Shown here: piece by piece, positions 12,625 to 23,136 of the stretch | Layout of the letters: each line of letters opens with the position of its first letter | Position numbering within the stretch: the stretch's first letter is position 1 | Assembly: GCA_025765615.1 (NCBI GenBank) | Contig: JAIVFJ010000174.1 | Span: 62,001 to 126,000, forward strand | Source of the DNA: Zopfochytrium polystomum | Lineage: Eukaryota; Chytridiomycota; Chytridiomycetes; Chytridiales; Chytridiaceae | Direction: 5' to 3' | DNA length: 64,000 bases | Translations under genes and position numbers: made by a program | The notes under the pieces: generated by a model | The model's input: the letters and a program-made list of their open reading frames with translations, nothing else | Databases searched by the model: none | What the model was told of the DNA's origin: nothing

Positions 12625-14039
12625 CCCAAGCGCCCTGTAGGCGCCGTCTCCTCCCTCGCCTGTGTTGAATATAAAGCCTTCGCTTTCCAAATATTGGAGA
12701 CTTCGCCTGCAATGCAGCAATGATCGTTAGAGCTCCAACAGAAGGCTAGGGCTGTCCTACCTGATTTCTGCCTCTGATGCGAACGACCGCAGCGCGTGGC
12801 ACACGTCCGTGCCGGAAATTTCCACGGTCTGATTCCTCAACAGGTCCATGACACGGCCAGACACGCGGTCCAGGTCGCTGTGCATTCCGGCTCCACCGCT
12901 CGCAGCCATGCCGCCCGACGGCTTTGGTGCATACGCTGAGCTGTTGTAACCCAAGGCCTGTCCGCCTGTTCCGTAATTCGATTGTTGTTGTTGTTGCTGC
13001 TGCTGCTGTCCGGCGCCCTATAATTTCGACAGTGGTCAGCAGAGGTCGCGCATCTGAACAAATGGCACGATAGTAAACACGACGGAATCGCTACGAACCG
13101 GAGCTGCAGGTGGGCCGTGTGTCATATAAAGGTGCGCGTAGACTGCATCGAGCATGTGGTATGAAATCTCATCGATAGATAACACGGGTGTGATGGTGTG
13201 CGCTTGCAAGTACATCTTTCCCTGGTACGGCCGCATCGCTCCAATGATCTTGACATAGATGCCCTCGCTTTGCGTGTTCAGATGGAGTGACAACGGTTTG
13301 CGGAAGCAAAGGTTCTTACCTAAACACCTCTTCAGCAACATCGTCGTACGTGTCGCCCACGTTCTTTCCCGCCCATTTTCGAACATCGACTTGCCCGGTT
13401 CCATCGTCGATGGAATAGGCCGTAAATGTGGAGGTGGTCGTTGTCTTGTTGATGCGGCCGATAATTACAGCCTTTCGGTTAGCGCATCAGAGCAAAGTTA
13501 GGGAGGACGCTGAACACAAAAGGTGATATTGACATACAGCGGAGAACTCATTCCCGTCCAGTTCAAACAACGAGTTTTCGCCTCCGGCTTGCGGCGTTGC
13601 TGTGAGTAGATGTTTGATTGTAACTGGGCGGGCAGACCAGGTCGATCGAGCCTACGAAAGCAAGCGTCATCGAGTTTAGAGACCCAGAGCGAACGCGATG
13701 CAAAGACGCATCCAACTCACACGCTGTCCGCTCGGCGAATCGGTCGGTGTGAACGCCATCGGTCCGGCACCGCTTCCACCACCGAACCCACCGCCGCCCC
13801 CGCCCCCTCCGTAACCACCATATCCACCGCCCGAGTCGCCAAACCCGCTCCCCGCCAGATCGGCCTCCCCCGAACCCTCCCCCGCCGAATCCTCCGCCGC
13901 CACCACGGAATCCTCCTCCTCCTCCTCCGCCACCTCCACCACCTCCACCACCGCCGCCGCCGCCCCGCCCGTACCCGCCACCGCCGCCAGGGTACCCGCC
14001 GTAGCCACCTCCGCCACCGCCTCCGCCGTAACCGAGCAT
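12625..14039 (-). CDS. RPA2: Replication protein A 32 kDa subunit (RPA2)
   Basis: Middle subunit of the RPA heterotrimer that binds single-stranded DNA in replication and repair. ATG at 14039 opens the Gly-rich N-terminus typical of RPA32, followed by PVTIKHLLTATPQAGGENS, FELDGNEFSAV, then the OB-fold (VIIGRINKTT, FTAYSIDDGTGQVDVRKWAG, EGIYVKIIGAMRPYQGK) and a Gln-rich linker. The C-terminal winged helix is seen in DLLRNQTVEISGTDV and LQYLESEGFIFNT. Two problems: the glycine-rich exon and the GDSGGGYGGYGG to MAFTPTDSPSGQ part lie in different frames (break near 13850), and after AYRALG (12625) the frame stays open on to 12154, antisense to ISD11. The true stop was not located, so the 3' end given is the last recognisable codon. 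Confidence 0.8.
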
Positions 14040-14854
14040 TTTGAGGTTGGTAGTGACTTTGAATGAAGGTTAAAAACGGGATGCGGTGCTGTTGAAGATG
14101 TCGAGAAAACGAAAGAGGATTGGTGGCGTTAGACGATGGCATCGTGGCGATGAAGGGAGATTGCGGCGAGGACCAATGTGTCTCGAATGGGGTGGTTGCA
14201 ACACTGCATTCCAGCCGTGGGATCGTGAGAGCGGGGAGGCCCTCTAGGAGGGACTTGGAGGGTGGTTGGCATCTCACCTGGTTTTTGTCCGTTTGCCAAA
14301 GTTTTGCGAACTTTCTTCGTGGGTTCAATGTCCGGACGGTCTGAATCTGACAAGGCAGCTAATAATAATGAACTTTGCACAGAGCTATTCAGACGTCACG
14401 AGCCCTGATCCATCGACGGAGGAACCACTTGTTGTCGCAAAAGATCAGTACAAAACCGCCTGTCGCCTCATCGATCGCCTACTACTCTTCCGCCGCCTTC
14501 ATGGCTTTGCATTGCATAATATTTCAGCATCTTCTTATTTGAAGTGAGAGTAAATGATGGACACAGCGCTGTCATGCATTTGAACATAGTACAGACGAAG
14601 GTCGATTGCAAAAATTGCGACACGGGCTGCGTGCTCGCGAAAGCCTACAGCCCGGCGACGGTTGTAAAATGACGGGGTACTGGCTATGTCTGGGCTCGGT
14701 GAACCTCATCGCCGCAGAGCAGATTCCCCTCGGGCAGAGACTTGGTTTTCTCAAAGAAAAAAGAAAAGAGAAAAGCGGGGAAAAACAAATCATAGCGTTC
14801 GCGAGGGTAACATGACATATCCAATGACATATCCCAATGTATTTTTCGTGGCTG
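14040..14854. other. Intergenic, RPA2 promoter to IMP3 3' end
   Basis: No supported gene. A 60-residue plus-strand frame near 14368-14547 has no recognisable motif. The segment contains the upstream region of RPA2 and the 3' flank of IMP3, including a purine-rich run near 14750-14790. Confidence 0.5.
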
Positions 14855-15698
14855 TCAGAGCTCCAGAAGGTCGAAGTCGTCCAACTGAAGATAAAATACC
14901 GTGAGAGGGAAAACAGGGTGAATCGATAAGGTCAGCGTTTACCTTGTCGTTGTACTTGCTGATTTTGTACTTGATCGAGGACCGGTTGACCCAAGTGACG
15001 TAGTCCTCCATGTTTCTACATACCAACCAGTCCATTAAGCTCCATGGAACAAACGTGGAAGCAAGGGGGAATGAACAAACCTTGTGACTAGAAAAGCAGG
15101 ATCTGTGACTGTTTCCGGCCCAACCCGCACATGCCCCTGCTCGATATACGTAATCGCAGCTTTCACCGTCTCCGCCAGCTTCAGCCGAACCATCACAATG
15201 GGAAGCCTCCGCCTAATGCAGCATGCGTTAGTTTGAACAGCAATGAGAACATTCAACTCGCGGGTCGGGGAACACACCTGCAAAACGCCGACACTGTAAT
15301 CTTCTCGCACTGCGACAAGGTCCGCTCCGCCGTGATCAAACCCATCTGGAAAAGCTTCTCCAGCAACTGCTTCGTCTTTTCTTCTCTGAAGGAGTCCTTC
15401 GGATCCAGCAGAGACAGCTTGCTTGCGATCTTGCGGATCTGGCCCGCCATTCGATTGTACTTGAAGTACTCCTCTCGGTTGGGTAAGCCGTAGCGCCGAA
15501 TAACCTTTATCTCATGGATGGAGGCATCCGACTTCCATTGCAGGAAGTCGACCTTTCGAAGAAGCCTCTTCTCGTGGTATTTGAGAGAGCCGACTGATGA
15601 CTGTTGCAAGAGTTAAAGGTGCGTTAAGCTCGTGAGCTTGTCTGGAAAGGGAAAGAGAGCAGAAGAGGCCCTGTTGACAAGGCGATGGGACTGACCAT
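14855..15698 (-). CDS. IMP3: U3 snoRNP protein IMP3
   Basis: Component of the small-subunit processome that loads U3 snoRNA onto pre-rRNA in the nucleolus. The protein reads M|SSVGSLKYHEKRLLRKVDFL, then IRRYGLPNREEYFKYNRMAG, the S4-like RNA-binding region RRRLPIVMVRLKLAETVKAA, IEQGHVRVGPETVTDPAFLV and the C-terminal MEDYVTWVNRSSIKYKISKY. The last exon encodes LDDFDLLEL and stop (TGA, 14855-14857) after an intron with donor GTAAAC. The start appears to be an ATG at 15696-15698 separated from codon 2 by an intron 15601-15695 (GTCAGT...CAACAG). Length, about 180 residues, fits the family. It shares a very short upstream region with LST8. Confidence 0.88.
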
Positions 15699-15742
15699 GT
15701 CAGCGGGAACAGGGTTGAATTTGGGTGCCAGATCGTTCAACG
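15699..15742. promoter_or_regulatory. 44-bp bidirectional interval between IMP3 and LST8 start codons
   Basis: The ATG of IMP3 (minus, 15696-15698) and the ATG of LST8 (plus, 15743-15745) face away from each other across 44 bp. There is no room for two separate promoters, so transcription start sites must overlap or lie inside the opposing gene's leader or first intron. No TATA box was seen in the interval. Confidence 0.55.
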
Positions 15743-17184
15743 ATGGCACAGGCCGAGGTCGTCCTCGCTTCGGCTGGTTACGACCACACCATCCGATTTT
15801 GGGAGGCCCTGAGCGGCATCTGCGTGCGCACCATCCAGCACACGGACTCGGTACGCATGCCCGTGGGATCGTTACACTGTTATAAATGGTAGCCTTACCA
15901 CGAATGCTTCCAGCAAGTCAATCGCCTCGCAATCAGCCCCGACAAGCGATTTCTCGCGGCAGCAGGTATTGGCAACCCCTCAATCACTCGATAGTACGAT
16001 TGCTCATTCTGGTAATTACTTGAAACAAAAAGGAAACCCGCATGTCCGCCTGTACGACATCCAAACGAACAACGGAAATCCGGTGAGCCAACATTGCAGT
16101 TTTTGGATTTCCAGCCACTGATCACGAAACTTCCAGATTGCGTCCTTTGATGGTCACGTCGGCAATATCACCGCCCTTGCCTTTCAGTCGGCCGGACGTT
16201 GGATCGCAACGGGTGGAGAGGACGGCACCATAAAGATTTGGGACATTCGGTAAGCAGCATGTCACTTTTTTTTCTCTCCTGACGAAGGGGACTGGTTTGG
16301 AACAGCGCCCCAACCGTTCAACGCGATTACAAGACGAAAGTCCCTATCACGGACGTGATCATTCACCCAAACCAGGGTGAACTCGTTTCCTGTGACCAGA
16401 GCGGTGCCATTAAAATCTGGGACTTGGCGGAGAACGCGTGCACACATCAGTTGGTGGGTGTGGAAGAGGGCGTTGAGAAATGTATCTCAACTAAGATGCT
16501 ACGAAACTTTTGACGGATTCAGGTTCCGGAAGAGGAAGTTCCACTTCGAAGTGTAACAATGGCGTCGGACGGGTCCATTCTCGTCGCTGGAAATAACAAG
16601 GTGAGATAGTTGACTATTCTGAGATTTTGATTCGAAAGGCAGAGATTGTTAATAACCAGTGCTTGATGTCGACTTAAAGGGGAACATTTACGTCTGGCGA
16701 ACGAAAAATAAGGGTGACCTGACCGAACTGGATGCGGTCAAGAAGCTTGTCGCGCACCCTAAATACATCACAAAATGCCTTCTTAGCCCTGATACCCGGT
16801 AAGAAGTTTGCTTGCCGTTCATCGCAGGTTCTCACCGATTGATGAAGATCACTTGCAACCTGCTCCGCCGACCACACGGTCAAAATCTGGAACACCGGCA
16901 ACCACTCCTTCGACCTCGAAAAAACTCTTGTGGGACACCAGCGGTGGGTTTGGGACGCCGCCTTCTCTGCAGATTCGGCCTATCTCGTTACCGGTGAGAG
17001 TTTCAGTACTGCTTTTCCTTTTTTTTAGTTGGTCGCGCACTTAAATTTAAGCTGGTATCGGTTGCCAGGGTCTTCGGACAACTCGGCAAGGCTCTGGGAC
17101 CTCCAGACTGCAGAGACCATCCGGCATTATACTGGGCATCAGAAAGCGGTCGTGTGTGTCGCATTGCATGATATTAGCCTTTAA
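15743..17184 (+). CDS. LST8: TOR complex WD40 subunit LST8
   Basis: LST8 is the beta-propeller subunit that sits on the TOR kinase domain in TORC1 and TORC2. ATG 15743 gives [20 protein letters not shown], followed by [16 protein letters not shown], matching the conserved first blade. Later exons carry [94 protein letters not shown] and the final [33 protein letters not shown] and stop at 17184. Seven WD repeats are covered. Clear introns are 15851-15913, 15966-16032, 16083-16136 and 16250-16305; at least three more follow. Length (about 310 residues) is normal. Confidence 0.93.
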
Positions 17185-17290
17185 TTCAGTTCTGTGTGGG
17201 GTTTGACATATCACATACATTCGCTGTGAATGTACTTGGTCAATGCTTGCAGTATCGATCTCGATGGGCTGCTAGCGTATATTTATTGTG

Positions 17291-18634
17291 CTACTGAGAC
17301 TGACGGCAAACAGGGCAGTGCCTGAACCCCCACCAACTGCGTGTCCACCACAGTTCCAAACACTCCTTGTGAAAAGAGTGCTTGCACTGAATGATTTCTC
17401 TGATTCGATCCTCTTTCGCGAACGGGCAAAGGCATATACTGCACTGCACAATCGAATAGCTGGGCGTGTCAAAACAGAGGGGTCCAACAAAGCTGACGCT
17501 GCCAGCTTGCGATGCAAGCGACGGAGACCTGGACGCCGTCACCGTGGGTTCCACAGGAGGACAGGCGGCCTCGACGTCGGCGGCAGTGTAGCCGTCGCCC
17601 GCAGCAACGAGGTTCAAAATTGTATGAGGCGGGTGAGCTGTAGCGGTTTCGCCGCCATCCTCAACGGCGATGATAAACGCGGACCCGCTGGGATCCGCAC
17701 CTCCGAGCTGGCTTGCGTCGGTGGCGTCTTTCGGAGGCGCCTCCTCGGGGTCGTCAGACGCCGCTGCGCCCGCTCTTGGGCGGTACAGAAACACGCGAGT
17801 GAGTTCGTTGACCGCGTTGGCGCCGTCGACGCTTCTACGCTTCTGCTGCGGCTGTGCTTGAGCGCGCCACAAAGCCTCATCCCGGCGGCGACGTGCACAA
17901 TCTATCGGTAGCCAGAGCGCGACCGCTGCGATTTCGGCGTACCGAGAGACTAGTTTTTGGGGGGGATTTAATTTTTCGGGAATACGTCAGCGAAACGGGG
18001 AACACCTTTTTGCACCAGCGAAGAGCGCCACGTACTGAGAATGCAGCTCGCCAGCCGATAAAACAACGGATTGGAGGTCGGGCACACTTTCGCCGTCCAA
18101 ACCTTGACTGACCCGTACACAAGAGACACGCTGTTGCGAGGCAACGTTGATGGGTGAGTGAGTCAGGGGAAAAAGCGTCGCCACCTACCCCTTGAGCAAG
18201 AGAGTAATGATAAATCCTCTTTCGAGCTGCAATACTCCTTCTTCGAGCAACGTCCCGTGTTTAAGATACTGAATGAGACCGTAGTAGAGCCACACCGAGA
18301 ACTGTGCGACAACAGAAAGCGAGAGCGCCAGCTCAAAGTACAAGTAGGACGAAACGGACTGTTCGCACAGCAGCAAGTCTGGCAGTTCCTCTGTCGAGGT
18401 GTTGCTCAGCAGGGAATACACTGCGGCGGGCCATGTGGGGGGAGGGGAAGCCAACGCGTCGTCCATGGAAGCGAAGGGAGTATCGTAATTCAGGAGAAAA
18501 AATGAGACCGTTCCAACTATGGCGGCGTTGAATGAGGCGAAGAGGTTCTCCCTCCACCCTGGCATCGTCTCGGCGGACTCCTCCATGCCGATGACGATAT
18601 TCCCGCACGTTATGGCCCCAGCTAGGAAACCCAC

Positions 18635-18671
<37 letters not shown>

Positions 18672-19275
18672 GTAATTTTAGTGATTGGTCCGCCGTGTTA
18701 CACGAATTCGATAGTTGAGCCACTCAACCTATTCGAAAGGCGCAGTAGACCCAAAGTACGAAATCGCCCGACTTGCAGTGGTTGAATCCCGCCGGAAACG
18801 CAAATGCCAGCCCGATTACAGTTAACACCCTGTCTCCTTCATCAGGTTTTTTGCAAACGGAGAAAAAACTCAATCACGTTCGAGGCTACTTACAACTTGC
18901 CAATGCAAAGAACACCTATTCTTACGGCTTCATCGATCAAGCCATCCATAAGCCACGAAGGCGCACTTGGAACATAGTGCGGCAACAGGATGCAGACGCA
19001 CGCAACGACGGCGCAGGCCGCCAAAGCAAGATCGGCCCAGAGGTAGCCTTGCGATGACCACTCGCAGTACAGGTGGGATGGTTGAGAGAGATCGAAGGCG
19101 GCTGCGTTGGTGCGATACCGCGCGAGGATGAATGACGACGCGGCGACGACAATGAGATTCGACGGCCTATTTTTGCGAAACGGCCGTATCACGGTCGAAA
19201 GGCAGACTTCAGCTGGCCGTGGCCTCGCCTCCCACAGCGTTACCCTGCAAAGAACGCCAGTTCATCCCAATGCAT
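17291..19275 (-). CDS. Membrane RING-H2 protein, tandem copy 1
   Basis: Predicted E3 ubiquitin ligase with membrane segments. ATG at 19275 starts a short exon (MHWDELAFFAG) ending at a GTAACG donor. The next exon has a hydrophobic helix (IVVAASSFILARYR) and a second (WADLALAACAVVACVCILL). The following exon carries VGTVSFFLLNYDTPFAS and LYFELALSLSVVAQFSVWLY. The last exon ends in the RING: CSICLCPFAKEDRIREIIQC, then KHSFHKECLELWW and CPVC, i.e. C-x2-C...C-x-H-x2-H-x2-C...C-x2-C (RING-H2). An intron holds a 34-T run at 18637-18670. It closely resembles the gene at 19960-21844 in sequence and exon structure. Substrate and organelle are unknown. Confidence 0.72.
18637..18670. repeat. Poly(T)34 tract inside RING copy 1 intron
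   Basis: Uninterrupted run of T on the plus strand (A on the coding strand) in an intron of the RING gene. A T/C-rich tract of similar type lies at 19409-19444, and a shorter one at about 20615-20640 inside copy 2. Confidence 0.95.
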
Positions 19276-19959
19276 AGTTGTCCGCAAGTTCGTGTGGGGT
19301 CCGTGGGGCTTGCAGTGCTGATGGCAGAATTAATTTCTGCAAGGAGACAGTTGGCCCGTGGCGCAGTCACCAGGACGACTTCTTCGGGTCAACACCACAT
19401 CCGAGCAACAACTTTTTTTTTTTCTTTTTTTTTTTTTTTCTTTTGTTACGGCATCCCGCCCGGCTTTGTCTTTCTAACCAAAAACATAAACATCAACAGT
19501 ACTGTGTCGTGTTTTCAGTCCGCGTTCTAGAAAAAGGTGATAGGAGACTCCCGCTCCGGGCTATCAACTGTAATTGCAGAAGCTCTGTCCTCACCGCTTG
19601 CACCGCAGCCCCGTTGCCACAGCAGCCGCACCGCCACACAGCTCGGCATGCTCGTGCCTCGGTTGAAGGGGTCGAACGATGAAGGACCTTCCGCGGTTGC
19701 GCCGCCAGGGCCAGTAAAGGGACGCTGTGTCAGCTCTTCTATTTCTGATTGCTCCTCAGCCAGCACAGAGTTGCACCAGCTGCGAAAGTAAACCAAGGCC
19801 GAAATTTGGTGCATAATTCGAAAGCTTCCGAGATGCTGCCAAGTCCAATTACCGCACTGATTCTCACTGGAGCGGTGCGCCAACCTCGCGCTTATTCCTT
19901 TTTTTGTAGGACACCAGTGCTTGCACTTGCCTTCTGGTCGTGGGGAACACTTTATTGTG
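19276..19959. other. Spacer between the two RING genes
   Basis: Contains the upstream region of copy 1, a T-rich tract (19409-19444) and a minus-strand open stretch (19530-19800, with WCNSVLAEEQSEIEELTQRP) that I cannot assign. The block near 19350-19395, with GTGGCGCAGT, resembles the block upstream of copy 2 (21925-21965), so the duplication included upstream sequence. Confidence 0.5.
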
Positions 19960-21844
19960 CTACTGACCCTCGCGGCACATTGGACATTTCTTGCCCCCCC
20001 ACCACGTGCCATGGGTCCACCACTGCTCCAAACACTTCTTGTGAAAAGAGTGCTTGCATTTAACAAACTCTCGGATTTGATCCCCTTTTGCGAACGGGCC
20101 AAGGCAAATGCTACACTGCTCGTTTGAAAAGCTGGGGGTATCAAAACCGATGGGCCCAACAACGCTGCCATCTTGAGAGGCAACTGACAGACATGGACAC
20201 CACCGTCGCGGATTGCCCTGGGGGACGGGTGGCCTCACCGTCTGCAGCGGTGTCGGTGTCCTGCCTAGCAACGGGCTCAGCACATTATGGGGCGGGTACG
20301 CTTTTGGGTTGGGCGGTCATCCTCCACGGCGATTACAAACGTCGACCCGCTGTGGTCGGCACCACCAAGCTGGGCTGCGAGGTCCAGGGATGCTTTCACA
20401 CAAGCTTCCTCGGGTTCGTCAGATGCCGGTGCGTCACTTTGGGGGCGGTACAAGAAAACGCGAGTCAATTGGTTGATCGTGTTTTCGACGTTAAGGGGTT
20501 GGAGCTGGTAGCGCCGCAGTCTCTCGCGCAACGAATTCTCCGCTTGGCGTTGTGAGCATCCGATCGGTAGCCAGAGCCCGAGGACCACGATTTCCGCGAA
20601 GCGAACGGCTGGGGAGTTTTTTTTTTTTTTTCTTTCGTTTTTAGTATGTGAGCCGAACGTGGAGGAACAGCGGTGGATGGAGCTACGAACCGAGAATAGC
20701 GATCGCACATCGATGAAACAATGGATTCGAGGCGGGGCACACCTTTGCAGGAAAAACCTTGACCGATTCGAACACAAGAGCCACGCTGAGCGACGTAATG
20801 TTGCGGTGAGGTCATTGCGCGGGTTCAGGAAAAGCGCCGGTCCACCTACGCTTTCAGCAAGACTGTGAAGAAAACCCCTCTTTCAAGCTCCAAGTGCACT
20901 CCTTCGTCGACAGAGTTCTGGTGCCGAGCGTCCATGATGACACTATAGTAAAACCAAGTTGCGAATTGTGCGACAACTGAAAGCGAGAGGGCCAGCTCAT
21001 AGTATAAATAGGACGAGACGGATTGCTCGCACAGTATCAGGTCTGGTAGTTCTCCTGTCGTTGTGTTACTCAGCAAAGAATACGCTGCGGCAGGCCACGT
21101 CGGAGGAGGAGAGGCCAACGCGTCGTCCACGGAGGCGAACGGAGTGTCGTACTTTACGAGAAAAAATGAAACGATCCCGACAATGGCACCGTTGAATGAG
21201 GTGAAGAGGTACTCCCTCCATCCCGGCATCGTCTCGACGCTCGCCTCCAAGCCAATGGCGTGATTCCCGTACATGACGGCGCCAGCTAGGAAACCAACTG
21301 TTGTTTTGTTGCTTTTAGTATTTCATCGGTGCTGTCCATCCTTCAGTAATATCACCAAACCTATTCGAAAAGCGCAGTACACCCAAAGCACGAAATCGCC
21401 CGACTTGCAATAAATAACCGGAAGCACGAAGGCCAACCCGGCAAAATTCAGCGCCCTTTCTCATGAAAATCAGCTTTTGTGAAAGGATTCAAAAGTGAAC
21501 GGGGCAACTGACAGTTTGCCGACATAGACCAAACCGATCGGCGTGCGGCCGCAATTGAACCACCATGCAAAGACGCCACCGACTATGACACAGGCCGCCA
21601 ATGCAAGATCGGCCCAGAGGTAGTACTGCGACGACATCTCGCAGTAGAGGTGGGTTGGCTGTGAGAGATCGAAGGTGGCCGCATCGGTGCGATACCGCAC
21701 GAGGATAAATGACGATGCGGCGATGAACATGACATTCGGCACCCTTTTGAGAAGCGGGCATAAGCGATTAAATAGACGTGCAGATGGTTGGCCTCGATTT
21801 ACACAGCGTTACCCCACGAAGAACGCCAGTTCAATCGAGTCCAT
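19960..21844 (-). CDS. Membrane RING-H2 protein, tandem copy 2
   Basis: Paralogue of the gene at 17291-19275. ATG at 21844 opens MDSIELAFFVG, then a GTAACG donor and an exon with VMFIAASSFILVRYR and WADLALAACVIVGGVFAWW. Next come ETMPGWREYLFTSFNGAIVG, VSFFLVKYDTPFASVDDALA and LYYELALSLSVVAQFATWFY. A linker with INQLTRVFLYRPQSDAPASD precedes the RING-H2 domain: CSICLGPFAKGDQIREFVKC, KHSFHKKCLEQWW, CPMC. The stop is at 19960. All zinc-ligand positions are intact in both copies, so both may be functional. The start codons of the copies are 2569 bp apart. Confidence 0.72.
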
Positions 21845-23136
21845 AGTGGACCGCAAGTGGCGGGTCTGTGCAGCTGTGTCCACGTTCAAAGAGCGAATTT
21901 TGCCGTGGTGTGATGGACCTCCCGTGGCGCAGTGACCAAGGCATTAAGGTTCAACACAACTTCAGCGTCCACTGCAGCCACCTCTCTCGGTCACTGCGAA
22001 GAAGTACAGCCAAAGCGAAGCTTTTCGTGGAAAGAGAATGGACCATCCAGTTGCAGGAATGAGTATAGGGTGCCGTGGCTGCTGATTTTCTCAAGGATGA
22101 GTGAAACAGCCACGATCAGCAGCGTGTTAAAGGTAAGAGATTCCACGCGCTGGGCGCATTACGTCGCTGGAGATCGGCTGTCATTGCACAAATCTGGCCT
22201 GATCGTTGCATCGTAGCGCTCATTGCTGCGCGCCGAGCGCACCGCGTGCCACACCTTCACCATGAGACAGGGTGCCTTGAAGGAGAAGGGCTCGCCTTCG
22301 TTTCTTGAGGAAGTGTGATACATGTCCAAGCAATTAAAATAAGGAGGCTTTTTGCCTCCCCACTTTTCCCCGACATCGTTTGAAGTTCAGAACATATGAG
22401 CAAACTTCTACTCAAATTACTTTGTTTGATTGCCATGTGAGACATCACCGCTCGAGGCACACGTTTTTGGCAAGTTAATCGTGCCATCCTCAGCTCGCGA
22501 ATCGATAAAAACAGCGGATGCAAGGCGGGCACACAAGGGCCGTCCAATCCTTGAAAGCCCCACATTCAGGAGGCTCCTTACGGGAAGTTTAATAGAGGCG
22601 ATATTCCCGAACATGGTTTCCATGCACGTAAAAGTCAGAGCTATGCAGCTTCCTTATAACAATCGCTTTAGGCCAGAGTGCGCGAAAGTAGCTACTAATA
22701 CGTTGCGATACTATTGCCGTTATGATAACTTCTGTCATCTGGTGACCATTCGAATCATCGTCGCGGTATCATCGTGGGTCAAAACGCTCCCCACCGATTT
22801 TTCTCATATTCTTTATTTTATTTTCTCTGACGGATTGCACTCATTCTGTCTTACCCCGCACTATCTCTCTCTCAGACTCTCTCTCTCTCTCACTCACTCT
22901 CTCTCAGTCTCTCTCTCGCTCTCTCTCTCTCCCTCTCTCTCTCACTCTGTCCCTGCCTGTCCCTCTCCTTGCCCTCTCCCTCTATCTCGCAATCTGTGGA
23001 CGTGGGAGTGCGTTCCGAGCCGACGGGAGAATATTCGAGAGGAAGAACCGACCACCTTGCAACAACAGCTGGAAAAAAGAAAAAAAAAAAAAAAAAAAAA
23101 AACCAGCCACAATTTTCTCACGCACACACAACACTC
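21845..23136. other. Intergenic region with hairpin and CT-rich tract
   Basis: No supported gene. 22343-22359 is a perfect 6-bp hairpin with a T5 loop (GGAGGC-TTTTT-GCCTCC). 22860-22985 is a CT-rich low-complexity tract and 23073-23102 is almost pure A. Both low-complexity tracts lie just upstream of the glycoprotein gene start. Confidence 0.5.
22860..22985. repeat. CT-rich low-complexity tract
   Basis: Imperfect (CT)n with CCCT and CTGTCC interruptions, about 150-275 bp upstream of ATG 23137. Confidence 0.9.

Noticed and set aside
19527..19800. Possible third RING-family copy or small gene between the duplicates
   Set aside because: The open frame shows no RING or shared membrane segment and could not be aligned to either copy.
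21925..21965. A/B-box-like words (GTGGCGCAGTG ... GGTTCAACAC) upstream of RING copy 2, repeated before copy 1
   Set aside because: Spacing between the boxes is too short for a tRNA; treated as part of the duplicated upstream region.
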